Part shown: positions 7,607 to 15,112 of the stretch, in pieces
Numbering within the stretch: position 1 is the first letter of the stretch
Layout of the letters: each line of letters opens with the position of its first letter
Assembly (NCBI GenBank): GCA_964450715.1
Contig: CAYVFC010000067.1
Span: forward strand, 1 to 42,902
Source: CAYVFC01 sp964450715
Lineage (GTDB): Bacteria; Myxococcota_A; Polyangia; Polyangiales; JAFGIB01
Reading direction: 5' to 3'
DNA: 42,902 bases
Made by a program: the position numbers and the translations under genes
The notes under the pieces: generated by a model
Told to the model about the DNA's origin: nothing
The model's input: only the letters and a program-made list of their open reading frames with translations
Database searches by the model: none

Positions 7607-9249
7607 ACGAGCAAAGCTACGAACGCTGGGCAGTGCTGGCGGACCGGGAGGCGGCGGGGGAAATCCTGAACGTCGAGGAGCGGGAGTTCTGCCGCCGCTT
7701 CGAGCAGACGCATCCCGCCTGCCGGCGCGAGTTGGAGATCTGGCAGCAGCTGGGGGATCTGGAGAGCGAGCCCGACGAGGGGACGCGCTCGCTGGTGGAT
7801 GCGGCTCTCGCCTCGCTCGCCGCCGAGTCGGCCGGCGCCGAGGCCGAGGGGGAGCAAGAGCTGCTGATCGTGCCGCACAGGCGCTCTTCGTACCGTATGC
7901 TGGCGGTGGCGGCCGCCCTGGCCGCCAGCCTCGCCGCCGGGTGGCTCGGCCTCGAGACGCTGCAAGGCCCGAAGCCGATCGCGGTCCACGAGCGCGACCC
8001 GGCCAGGGTGGAGCTGGTCTATGCTTCCGGAGAGGTCCGCGTGGGCGACGACGGCGTCAGCGTCGGCGACCAGCTGCTCGCCGAGGGGGACACGGTACAG
8101 GTGGGAAAGGGCTCCTGCTGCCTGGCCATCGATCCGGGCATCGACGTCTGCCTGGCCGACGACAGCCGGTTGCGCATCGCGCGGGTGGGTGCGGCCGAGC
8201 AACAGGTGGAACTGCTGGCCGGACGGCTGACCGCTTCGCTGGACCAGCAACCGCGCGGCTCGACCTTCTCGGTAGCGGTAAACGGCACGAAGGTGACCGC
8301 GGTGGGAACGGCCTTCTCGGTCGAGGTCGCGCCCGCTGGACAGCAGATGGAGACCACCGTGCTGTCCGGTGAGGTGATGGTGAGCGGCAAACCGGGTCGC
8401 AAGCTGCTGCGCGCCCACCAGAAGGCGGTGCTCAGCCGCGCGGGCGCTCAAGTGAACGTGAAGACGGTGGTCCGCGCCAGCGAGTCGCGCCACTGGGCGC
8501 TGGTGCGTCACGCCGATCTGTGGAAGGGGCCGGCCACCGCGGTGCTCGACCTGTCGGACGCCCCGGCGGGGGCAGAGGTCATGCTCGACGGCCGTCCCAT
8601 CGGCCAGGCGCCACTCTCCTCGTTGATCCCGGTGGGCAGCCACCAGCTCGAGCTGCGGCTCGGCGGCGAGCGGCTGCTGAGCAAGTCCCTGCTGGCGGAG
8701 GCGGGCAAGGCTGCTTTATCGAGCGTAGGTTTTACATCTTCTATCTTAGAGCAGGACGATCCGGTCGAGGCGGTCCCGGGGGAGGCGCAACCCGAACAGC
8801 CGGCGGGGTCCGGTCCGAGCGGCAGGGCAGCCGAGCCCGGCGCGGTCGGCCCCGGTCAGCTGATGAAGGTGGCGCGGCGGCTGATGAAGCAGGGCCGCTG
8901 GTCCGAGGCCGCTTTCGCCTACCGCGAGATCCGCCAGGCCTATCCGGACAGCCCCGAGGCCCGTACCGTGCTGGTGTCGCTCGGTCAGATCGAGCTCGAT
9001 CACCTCGGGCATCCGACCGCGGCGCGGGGTCTGTTCGAGCTGTACCTGAAAGGGGGCGACGGTCCGCTGGCCCAGGAGGCTAGCCACGAGCTCATCCGCG
9101 CTCTCCGGCGGCTCGGCCAGCGCCAGCGGGAGCAAGACGAGATCGAGCGGTTTCTTGGGCACTATCCGGACAGCTTCCAAGCAGGAGCGCTGGAGAAGCG
9201 GTTGCAGCAGCTCGGCGGTGGCCTTTCCGCCGGACAAAGTGCGGAGTAG
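7603..9249 (+). CDS. Anti-sigma/FecR-like membrane protein with PEGA and TPR domains
   Basis: A 548-aa protein with a cytoplasmic N-terminus (1-100) carrying a degenerate anti-sigma-like motif (C..H-x-x-C around residues 30-42), one transmembrane segment (about 102-122), then a periplasmic FecR-type beta domain (about 150-290; GTKVTAVGTAFSVE is the characteristic core). A PEGA domain follows (about 308-360, APAGAEVMLDGRPIGQAPL), then a C-terminal set of TPR-like helices (about 415-540). Its start overlaps the sigma gene stop (ATGA), implying stoichiometric expression and sigma sequestration. In FecR systems the periplasmic part relays an outer-membrane signal; here PEGA and TPR modules replace the usual transducer contact, so the signal may come from wall or from protein partners. 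The signal itself is unknown. Confidence 0.8.
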   Translation: MNEQSYERWAVLADREAAGEILNVEEREFCRRFEQTHPACRRELEIWQQLGDLESEPDEGTRSLVDAALASLAAESAGAEAEGEQELLIVPHRRSSYRMLAVAAALAASLAAGWLGLETLQGPKPIAVHERDPARVELVYASGEVRVGDDGVSVGDQLLAEGDTVQVGKGSCCLAIDPGIDVCLADDSRLRIARVGAAEQQVELLAGRLTASLDQQPRGSTFSVAVNGTKVTAVGTAFSVEVAPAGQQMETTVLSGEVMVSGKPGRKLLRAHQKAVLSRAGAQVNVKTVVRASESRHWALVRHADLWKGPATAVLDLSDAPAGAEVMLDGRPIGQAPLSSLIPVGSHQLELRLGGERLLSKSLLAEAGKAALSSVGFTSSILEQDDPVEAVPGEAQPEQPAGSGPSGRAAEPGAVGPGQLMKVARRLMKQGRWSEAAFAYREIRQAYPDSPEARTVLVSLGQIELDHLGHPTAARGLFELYLKGGDGPLAQEASHELIRALRRLGQRQREQDEIERFLGHYPDSFQAGALEKRLQQLGGGLSAGQSAE

Positions 9250-9255
9250 CGGTAG

Positions 9256-9816
9256 ATGGCATCGAACCGGCAGCAGCTCACGGCAGTCCTGGCCCGAGGC
9301 GTAGTACCGCTGCTGGCCTGCCTCTGCTGCAGCTGGTGCACCGCGGACCCGGATGTCGTTTTCTGGACTCTTGCGGCCAGTGACGGCACTCCTAGTGATG
9401 GAGGCGGCGTCGTCCCGGACGCGGACGGCTCTACTGGAGAGATGAGCGTGGATGCAGCGATAGCCGGGTGGGATAGCGGTTCGATACCGGATCTGGACGG
9501 GAGCTTCGACCGCACCGATCCCCGGTGGTGCCAGCCGGAGGAGCTGGAGCGCCTGATGAGCTACCTTTTTCCGGATGGCAGGTGCGAGCAGCGCCTGGAT
9601 TTCGACGGCGGCGTGCTCGATCCGTCGATCTACGACGGGGGATCGCACGTGCTGGTGGCGGGGGTAGAGCAGTGCGCGGAAACCCCCCTCGCCTGGTACC
9701 CGGATGACAGCGAACGGCCGAGCAAGCTCATCGCCTGTCTGCCGGTTTGCGAGGGGATAAAGGCGGGCGTTAGGGCCGGCATCAGGTTTGGTTGCGAGTT
9801 TCCATTCGGAAGATAG
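9256..9816 (+). CDS. Small Cys-containing exported protein, probable lipoprotein
   Basis: A 186-aa protein of unrecognised family. An N-terminal hydrophobic stretch with several Cys (VVPLLACLCCSWCTADPD) suggests export and probably lipid attachment. It is followed by a Gly/Asp/Ser-rich linker (about 35-85) and a compact domain (about 90-186) with five Cys, including a C-L-P-V-C pair, likely disulfide-bonded in the periplasm. It begins 6 bp after the FecR-like gene and ends just before the TPR gene, so it belongs to the sigma-factor operon and could be the sensor or an envelope partner. No catalytic motif was seen. Confidence 0.6.
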   Translation: MASNRQQLTAVLARGVVPLLACLCCSWCTADPDVVFWTLAASDGTPSDGGGVVPDADGSTGEMSVDAAIAGWDSGSIPDLDGSFDRTDPRWCQPEELERLMSYLFPDGRCEQRLDFDGGVLDPSIYDGGSHVLVAGVEQCAETPLAWYPDDSERPSKLIACLPVCEGIKAGVRAGIRFGCEFPFGR

Positions 9817-9824
9817 GTGGAGCG

Positions 9825-10970
9825 ATGACACGCAGGAAAAGAGCCCAGAAACGCATGCAGAAGCAGCAGGAAGCTACACAGGAAAACCGGCAGCCCAAGA
9901 AGCGGGGCGTGTTGGAGCTGGTAGTAGACGGCGGGGAGCTGGTGGCCGACAGCGGCAAGCCCGAGGCCGCCGAGCCCGTTCGGGCGGTCGCAGAGACCGC
10001 TCCGGAAGCCGAGCCGGCCGGAGGCGAGAGCGAAGAGCTGAACGATCGGTTTTTCGACGAGGCGCCCGTTTCCTTCCCGCCGCAGGAGATCTGGGGTGAG
10101 GATCTCTCCAGGCCTCCGCGGAGGTCCCGCGGCTCGCGTTTCGCCCAGTACACTACCTTTGCCATGATGGGCGTATTCCTGGTCGGGATCGGTAGTTACA
10201 TGTTTTATGCCAGGGTGATCATGCCCACCCCGGTCGAGGTGGGACTGGCGGGCGGCACGCTGCAATCCCCCTTTCCCGAGACGGACGCGTTGCGGGCGCC
10301 GCCGCCTTCTCCTGCCGATTTCGCCAGAGCGGCAGCGTCGCAACCCGTTCCCGAGAGCGCGGGCGCGATCGATACCGTCGAGCCGGCGGCCGAGTCGGTC
10401 GCCGAGGCGGTCGTAGATCCGGAACCGACGCCGGCTCCGGCGCAGGCCGTCGAGACGGCTAAGCAGAACGAGATGGCAGCGGCGGCCGCGGCAGTTCCGA
10501 TCGCGGCGGCCGAGCCGAGCGCACGAACCGCCGCGTCGATCGCGTCGAAGAGCCGGACCGCGACTGCTTCCAACGCCGCGACCCGGCCGGCGCCGAAGCC
10601 CGAGGCGAAGCCCGCGCGGAACGAGTCGAAGGGCACCGCGGTCCGCCGTTCCGCGCCGATCCGGCGTAGGGCACTCTCCCGCAGCGATCGCTCGCGCCGA
10701 AGCGAAAGTGGCTCGCAGCCCAACCGGGCGGACGTACTGCGGAAGATGGCCTACCATTACCTGAATGTAGGGCGGCATCGCGACGCCGAGAGGTACGCCT
10801 CGCAGGCGGTAGGCGCCGATCCCAGGAGCTCGCAGGGCTGGATCTTGCTCGGGTTGGCTCGCGACGCGCTGCAGGACCGAGAGGGCGCCAAGAGCGCTTT
10901 TCAACGATGTACCCAGGCCGAGGGTCCCTACGTGTCGGAGTGCCGGCGGCTCAAGGCCGGATACATGTAG
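9825..10970 (+). CDS. Membrane-anchored TPR protein of the sigma-factor operon
   Basis: A 381-aa protein. I start it at ATG 9825, which has GGTGGAG just upstream; the longer frame from 9792 would overlap the preceding gene. The N-terminus (1-100) is basic then acidic and cytoplasmic, with one transmembrane segment (about 115-135, TFAMMGVFLVGIGSYMFYA), followed by a long Ala/Pro/Glu-rich spacer (about 145-300) rich in Arg/Lys near its end. A C-terminal TPR pair (about 303-375) contains the YLNVGRHRDAERYASQAV and WILLGLARDALQDREGAK helices. It is the last gene before a terminator. The spacer would let the TPR module reach across the periplasm, as in TonB-like or envelope-scaffold proteins; that role is inferred. 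Confidence 0.7.
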   Translation: MTRRKRAQKRMQKQQEATQENRQPKKRGVLELVVDGGELVADSGKPEAAEPVRAVAETAPEAEPAGGESEELNDRFFDEAPVSFPPQEIWGEDLSRPPRRSRGSRFAQYTTFAMMGVFLVGIGSYMFYARVIMPTPVEVGLAGGTLQSPFPETDALRAPPPSPADFARAAASQPVPESAGAIDTVEPAAESVAEAVVDPEPTPAPAQAVETAKQNEMAAAAAAVPIAAAEPSARTAASIASKSRTATASNAATRPAPKPEAKPARNESKGTAVRRSAPIRRRALSRSDRSRRSESGSQPNRADVLRKMAYHYLNVGRHRDAERYASQAVGADPRSSQGWILLGLARDALQDREGAKSAFQRCTQAEGPYVSECRRLKAGYM

Positions 10971-10992
10971 ATCCCGCTCTGTCGAGGATCGA

Positions 10993-11028
10993 ACGGCCCG
11001 CTGCGAACGGCGGGCCGTCGTCCTTTTT
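10993..11028 (+). terminator. Rho-independent terminator of the sigma-factor operon
   Basis: ACGGCCCGC (10993-11001) pairs perfectly with GCGGGCCGT (11010-11018) across an 8-nt loop, with a five-T run at 11024-11028. It closes the 6998-10970 operon. Confidence 0.85.
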
Positions 11029-11095
11029 GAAGGAAGCGAAACCGACGGATCTCTCGCTAGCGGGGCTTGCGATCGGAGGGTGGTGGAAAATCCTA

Positions 11096-11127
11096 TTGAC
11101 CGGGGTATGATACTCCGAAGCTATTCT
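11096..11127 (+). promoter_or_regulatory. Possible promoter of the coiled-coil protein gene
   Basis: TTGACC at 11096-11101 and an AT-rich TATGAT at 11106-11111 lie between the terminator and the ATG at 11142. The two do not have proper spacing with each other: TTGACC pairs best with TATTCT (11122-11127, 20-bp spacer), while TATGAT lacks a good upstream partner. A promoter is likely in this short gap, but its exact elements are unsure. Confidence 0.3.
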
Positions 11128-11141
11128 CCACGAGGATCACC

Positions 11142-11900
11142 ATGCGTCCCTGGCACGTACTTATCATCATCATTCCCATACTGGGTTTTCTCGGCTTTCG
11201 CATCATGAACCTGGAGGACCGGATAGGGCTGTTGCACCAGATGGTCGAGATGCAGTCGCGCAGCGCCAAGCCGGTCGCGTCGGAGGCAGGGGACAACGAG
11301 CTCGAGGAGATCTACGAGCCGTCCGGTGAATCCGAGCCGCAACCCGACCAGCAATCGGATCAGAGAGCCGAAGGGCAAGCCGAGGGGCTGGAGGAGCTGC
11401 GGGCGCGTATCGAGAGGCTGGAAGCCCGGCTGGAGGAGGGCGCGACGGTGAGGCAAGCCGAGGCGACCGTCGACCCGGCGGCCGCGCTCGCCAATCCGAA
11501 CAAGAAGGGGAAGTTCGAGGACTACGTGCGCTCGGTCCTGCGCAACGAGGCCGACCGCCTGCGCGACCAGCAATTGCTAAAACATCGAGACGCGTTGGTA
11601 GAAAACCGCATGCGCGCTGTCAGCGATTTCGCCAAGCAGGCCGGTCTCTCGCCCAACCAGGAAGCCTCCGTCGCTTCCATCCTCACCGAGGAAGCGGACC
11701 GGATGGTGGAGCTGCTCAAGCAGCCGGAGGTTCTGGAAGATCCTCCCCGCGCGCTCGAGAAGTGGGCGGACATGCTCAAGGAGACGGACCAGCAGGCCGC
11801 CGAAGTGCTGAATGCCGCGCAGATGCTTCTCTACATGCAGCTCCGAAAGCTCGAGCAAGACGTCTTGATGCCCTGGCTTCCCAAGGAAAACCGTAAGTAA
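11142..11900 (+). CDS. Membrane-anchored coiled-coil protein
   Basis: A 252-aa protein of unknown function. A single N-terminal membrane anchor (about residues 4-21, VLIIIIPILGFLGFRIM) is followed by a Glu/Gln-rich linker, a short coiled coil (about 84-105, EELRARIERLEARLEE) and a wholly helical C-terminal domain (about 125-250). That domain is rich in Glu, Arg, Gln and Leu, and somewhat resembles helical periplasmic stress proteins in character, though no family motif is present. GAGGATCACC precedes the ATG. It is flanked by terminators on both sides, so it is its own transcription unit. The topology suggests most of the protein lies outside the cytoplasm. Confidence 0.65.
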   Translation: MRPWHVLIIIIPILGFLGFRIMNLEDRIGLLHQMVEMQSRSAKPVASEAGDNELEEIYEPSGESEPQPDQQSDQRAEGQAEGLEELRARIERLEARLEEGATVRQAEATVDPAAALANPNKKGKFEDYVRSVLRNEADRLRDQQLLKHRDALVENRMRAVSDFAKQAGLSPNQEASVASILTEEADRMVELLKQPEVLEDPPRALEKWADMLKETDQQAAEVLNAAQMLLYMQLRKLEQDVLMPWLPKENRK

Positions 11901-11957
11901 CGCTTCGATAACGAATGTGACCCGGTCGGCCGGGAAGCAGGCCGTGCGCCACCTGGT

Positions 11958-11981
11958 GATCACCCCTCGGGGTGGTCTTTT
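11958..11981 (+). terminator. Rho-independent terminator after the coiled-coil gene
   Basis: GATCACCC (11958-11965) pairs, with one G-T wobble, with GGGTGGTC (11970-11977) around a CTCG tetraloop, followed by four T. Confidence 0.75.
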
Positions 11982-12040
11982 CCCGCCATTTCGCCCGGTG
12001 GTTACAGTGCCGCTGTAATGAACCCGCCTTTTTTTGTTTT

Positions 12041-12057
12041 TACTATTATGTATAGTA
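12041..12057. promoter_or_regulatory. AT-rich dyad in front of the EAL gene
   Basis: TACTAT (12041-12046) and ATAGTA (12052-12057) form an inverted repeat inside an AT-rich patch that stands out in this GC-rich window. It contains TATAGT-like -10 candidates. A promoter with an overlapping operator is plausible. Three TTCTGAC heptamers follow at 12098, 12111 and 12150. Confidence 0.35.
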
Positions 12058-12097
12058 GCGTATCCCGGCAGTTTCGCTAAACTGATCGGACGCGCAC

Positions 12098-12156
12098 TTC
12101 TGACAGGCGATTCTGACCCGCGATTCCGGTCGGTAGCTCCGGTTCACGCTTCTGAC
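12098..12156. repeat. Three TTCTGAC direct repeats in the EAL gene leader
   Basis: TTCTGAC occurs at 12098-12104, 12111-12117 and 12150-12156, the last two followed by CCG. They lie between the AT-rich dyad and the start codon. They may be regulator sites or part of a structured 5' leader. Confidence 0.4.
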
Positions 12157-12177
12157 CCGTGGTGCCTAGAGAAGCAG

Positions 12178-12939
12178 ATGGCCTCCAACGAGCAGAATCC
12201 ACAATCCCGCCAGCGGATCGACAGCCAGACCGCCATGGCGACGGCGCTCAGCCCCAAGGATCTAAACGTCGTATTCCAGCCCATCGTCGACCTGGACGAC
12301 GGCTCGCTCTTCGCCGTGGAGGCGCTGGCGCGCTGCACCGTTCCCGAGCTCTCCATGCCCTACGTGCTCTTCGAGCACGCAGTCTACCATAACTTCTGCG
12401 GACGGCTGGGACGCGCCATCCGCGAGGTCACCTTCAGGCGCTGCAGCGGGGTGCCCATGTTCGTTAACGTCCATCCCGTTGAGCTCAACGAACGGTGGCT
12501 CGTGCAGCCCGACGATCCCATCTTCGGTCATGATCACGACGTCTACCTGGAGATAACCGAGTCGGTCCCCTTTCTTCACTACAACCTCTGCGTCACCGTC
12601 CTGCAGGAGATCCGGGCGCGCGGTCACTTGCACCTGGTCATCGACGACCTCGGCGCCGGCTTCTCCAACCTCAAGCGCATCGGCGACCTGCAGCCCGCCC
12701 TGGTCAAGCTCGACATGCAGCTGATTCGCGGCATCGACGTCAACAGGCGCCAGCGTATGCTGGTCTCCTCCATCGTGCGTCTCTGCAGGGATATGGACGC
12801 CGAGGTGGTCGCCGAAGGCATCGAAACCGAGAGCGAGTTGGACGCCGTGCTGGAAACCGGCGCCCGCTACGGCCAGGGTTACCTGCTGGCACGACCCGGC
12901 TACCCGGTCCCGTCGGTGAACTGGCCGATGCTCTCCTGA
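12178..12939 (+). CDS. EAL-domain cyclic-di-GMP phosphodiesterase
   Basis: A 253-aa stand-alone EAL domain expected to hydrolyse c-di-GMP to pGpG. The catalytic set looks intact in order: EALAR (the EAL signature Glu), the Asn of FVNVHP, the Glu of YLEITES, the Asp pair of IDDLGAGFSNL, the Lys-Asp of VKLDMQLIRGID, the Glu of VAEGIETE and the Gln of GQGYLLARP. The DFG position is DLG, a modest variation in loop 6. I chose ATG 12178; the frame is open further upstream but only from a TTG inside the AT-rich promoter-like patch. There is no sensor domain or membrane segment, so it is cytosolic and would be controlled through expression or partners. Confidence 0.88.
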   Translation: MASNEQNPQSRQRIDSQTAMATALSPKDLNVVFQPIVDLDDGSLFAVEALARCTVPELSMPYVLFEHAVYHNFCGRLGRAIREVTFRRCSGVPMFVNVHPVELNERWLVQPDDPIFGHDHDVYLEITESVPFLHYNLCVTVLQEIRARGHLHLVIDDLGAGFSNLKRIGDLQPALVKLDMQLIRGIDVNRRQRMLVSSIVRLCRDMDAEVVAEGIETESELDAVLETGARYGQGYLLARPGYPVPSVNWPMLS

Positions 12940-13000
12940 CGCGAGCGCGGGAGCGGGCGGGCGCCGGGCCCGCCTCTACGTACGCACGAGGCAAGCCGCC

Positions 13001-13025
13001 GTAGGGGAGGGGCTTGCCCCCTCGC
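13001..13025. repeat. Intergenic repeat, copy 2 (GTAGGGGAGGGGCTTGCCCC)
   Basis: The second copy of the motif at 2388-2412. Here the dyad is longer (GAGGGG/CCCCTC around CTTG) and lies between the convergent ends of the EAL gene and the phosphatase gene. It might act as a bidirectional transcript end, but it has no T-run. Confidence 0.5.
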
Positions 13026-13030
13026 TGGCG

Positions 13031-13822
13031 TTAAGCCAGCAGCGCGTCGCGCAGGCGGTCGCGTTGCTGGTCGCTGACCTCTAGCGCGCGACGCAGGTAG
13101 CGGTCGAAGCTGCCGTAGAGGCGGTCGATCTCGACGAAGGACTCCTTCAGGTAGAGGCGATCGGCCACGAACAGAGGGGCGAAGGGCCCTTGCTCCTCGC
13201 GCAGGCGCAGGGAGTGGCTGAGCTCCGCCGAGTAGCCTTCGCCGCTACGGGCGATGGCCTTGTTGGTCAACAGGTAGTCGTGGAAGACGGTGCGGCGGGG
13301 CACGCCCAACGCGCGCAGCAGAATAGCAGCTGCAAATCCGGAACGATCCTTGCCGCCGGTGCAATGGACCAGAAGCGGTAGGTTGGTAGCCTCGAGTAGC
13401 AGGCCCATGAAGGCGGCGAACTGGGCGGCGCAGTGGCTGACCATGCGGCGGTAGCTCTCTCGCATACCGTCGGCGACGTCCTCGGCGGTGGCCTCGGGGC
13501 GGCAGAGGCGTTCGGCGGTGGGCGGGGAGACCAAAGCGGACTGGTCGATCTCGAGGTGGACGACGCGGATGTCTTTCTGCCGGGGAAGGCGATCCGGGTT
13601 GGCGAGCCGTTCGCGGGCGCTGCGCAGGTCGCAGACGCAGCCGAGCTGCATGGCATCGAGTCGGTCGAGGTCGGCCTCGCTCAGGAAACCGAGGTGCTCG
13701 GAGCGAAAGAGCTTCGCCCAGCGTACGCGCCTGCCGTCGCTCGCGCGATATCCGCCCAGCTGGCGGAAGTTGACGGCTCCGTCAAAGGGTAGCGTCCGGG
13801 CGGTACGGGATGGCGGTCTCAC
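13031..13822 (-). CDS. Tyrosine-protein phosphatase (PtpB/Y_phosphatase3-like)
   Basis: A 263-aa protein of the bacterial tyrosine/lipid phosphatase family. The signature P-loop HCTGGKDRSG is at residues 153-162, with nucleophile Cys154 and phosphate-binding Arg159 (C-x5-R). The N-terminal NFRQLGGYRASDGRRVRWAKLFRS stretch (split here only for reading; about residues 18-41) and the CDLRSARE segment near residue 63 are typical of the family. The following helices would carry the substrate lid. There is no signal peptide, so it is cytosolic unless exported by another route. The start is GTG 13822 with only a weak upstream GGA. It is the last gene of a minus-strand run, 31 bp after the hydrolase. 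The substrate (phosphotyrosine or phosphoinositide) is not determined by sequence. Confidence 0.85.
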   Translation of the reverse strand: MRPPSRTARTLPFDGAVNFRQLGGYRASDGRRVRWAKLFRSEHLGFLSEADLDRLDAMQLGCVCDLRSARERLANPDRLPRQKDIRVVHLEIDQSALVSPPTAERLCRPEATAEDVADGMRESYRRMVSHCAAQFAAFMGLLLEATNLPLLVHCTGGKDRSGFAAAILLRALGVPRRTVFHDYLLTNKAIARSGEGYSAELSHSLRLREEQGPFAPLFVADRLYLKESFVEIDRLYGSFDRYLRRALEVSDQQRDRLRDALLA

Positions 13823-13853
13823 GGAGAGTCCATAACGGGTGCGGGTTCGCGAG

Positions 13854-15020
13854 TCACTTGACCTCGACGGTGACGGTGGAGGGAAGGGGCGGCAGATGCC
13901 GGTCGATGTCGTCGCCCACCATTCCCCGCAGGTGGCGCAACAGCCAGGCTACCCCGGACGGCTTACAGATGCCCTCTTCGGTGGGCGCGGCGCCCACGCC
14001 CCAGTTGGTGTGCGCGCCGTTGACGAAGTAGACATACATGGCGGGCGAGCCGCTGCCCAGGAAGAAGTACTCGGCGTGGTGCTCGGCCGGATTGAAGGCG
14101 GAGACCGGTGCGCCAAAGGTGAGCGCGGCGGCTCCCATGGAATGCATGATGCCCGGCTGACCGGCGGTGGGGTTGGGCGCCACGGGATCGGCGTTGCAGG
14201 GTGCGTTCGGGTCATCGGGCGCGCCGAAGATGCCGCAGGGTGGACCGGCAGCGTTGACCGGATCCCAACCGATGACCGCCAGGATACGCGCGGGATCGAG
14301 CGACGCGGCGTAATAGGCGATCTTTCCGCCAGCCGAGTGGCCGGCAGTGGCAACGCGGGAGGCGTCGGCCAGGCCCCAGCCCTTTTCGTTCTGTACCCAA
14401 TCGATGGTGTCTAGCACGTCCTGCGCGGCCTGCGGGTGGTTACCGGCGTCGGTGAAATTGACGCCGACCACGGCGAAGCCCCAGCTCGCCATGTGTCGGC
14501 TATATACGGCGTAGTTGGCGTAGGTGTTCATGAAGCCAGGTAGCACGATGACCAGCGGATAGGGGTCGGCCGCGGGCTGGTCGGGGGTATAGACGCTGGC
14601 CGCCAGGTTGCCGCTTCGCGCGGGTACGGTCGCGGCGCGTTCCGTCACCTGGTGAGGGCCGTCTCCGGTCAGGTCGCCGGTGAAGGGACGGTCTACGGGC
14701 AGGGTGGAGGCATCCGGGGGTACCGCGGCGTCCGACGCCGCGTCCGTGGCGGCGGCGCCTCCCGAGCCGGCCGAGGGTGCGCCTGCGCTGCCGCTTGCGG
14801 GCTCGCCGGCCAGCGCCGCGTCCCGGTCGGCGGATCCGTCGGCAGAGGCGCCCGACTGACCGGCGCTTGCACCGCCGGCGGCCGTACCCCCGCTGCCGGC
14901 GCCTGCCGCGGTGGCTGGCGCGCCGCTCGTGCCGCCGGCCGATGGAACGGCTTGACGGTCGCTGCCGCAAGCGGCGAGCAGGGCGATGGCCAGCAGCACG
15001 GTTCTGTACGAAAGCTCCAT
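13854..15020 (-). CDS. Lipoprotein alpha/beta hydrolase (dienelactone hydrolase / PET-hydrolase-like)
   Basis: A 388-aa secreted serine hydrolase. Residues 1-18 are a lipoprotein signal with a canonical LAAC lipobox, followed by a Gly/Ala/Ser-rich spacer of about 90 residues. The alpha/beta-hydrolase domain (about 118-388) has the oxyanion stretch LPGFMNTY, the nucleophile elbow GHSAGG with Ser229, and a likely catalytic His in VNGAHTNWG near the C-terminus. The pattern resembles the chlorophyllase/cutinase-like and PAF-acetylhydrolase-like secreted esterases. It lies between the metallopeptidase gene (92 bp upstream) and the phosphatase gene (31 bp downstream) on the same strand. It probably acts on an ester or lipid outside the cell; the substrate is unknown. 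Confidence 0.8.
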   Translation of the reverse strand: MELSYRTVLLAIALLAACGSDRQAVPSAGGTSGAPATAAGAGSGGTAAGGASAGQSGASADGSADRDAALAGEPASGSAGAPSAGSGGAAATDAASDAAVPPDASTLPVDRPFTGDLTGDGPHQVTERAATVPARSGNLAASVYTPDQPAADPYPLVIVLPGFMNTYANYAVYSRHMASWGFAVVGVNFTDAGNHPQAAQDVLDTIDWVQNEKGWGLADASRVATAGHSAGGKIAYYAASLDPARILAVIGWDPVNAAGPPCGIFGAPDDPNAPCNADPVAPNPTAGQPGIMHSMGAAALTFGAPVSAFNPAEHHAEYFFLGSGSPAMYVYFVNGAHTNWGVGAAPTEEGICKPSGVAWLLRHLRGMVGDDIDRHLPPLPSTVTVEVK

Positions 15021-15112
15021 GGATGTTTCCGTCGGTGCGCCTCTCTCTCACATGGTAGCACGCCCAAGCGTTCGGTTCCGCGGGGAGGCGGGTAGGGCGG
15101 CGACGGTTGACG

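Noticed and set aside
12034..12177. N-terminal extension of the EAL protein from TTG 12034
   Set aside because: It would begin inside an AT-rich promoter-like patch and adds no recognisable domain; ATG 12178 gives a normal EAL start.
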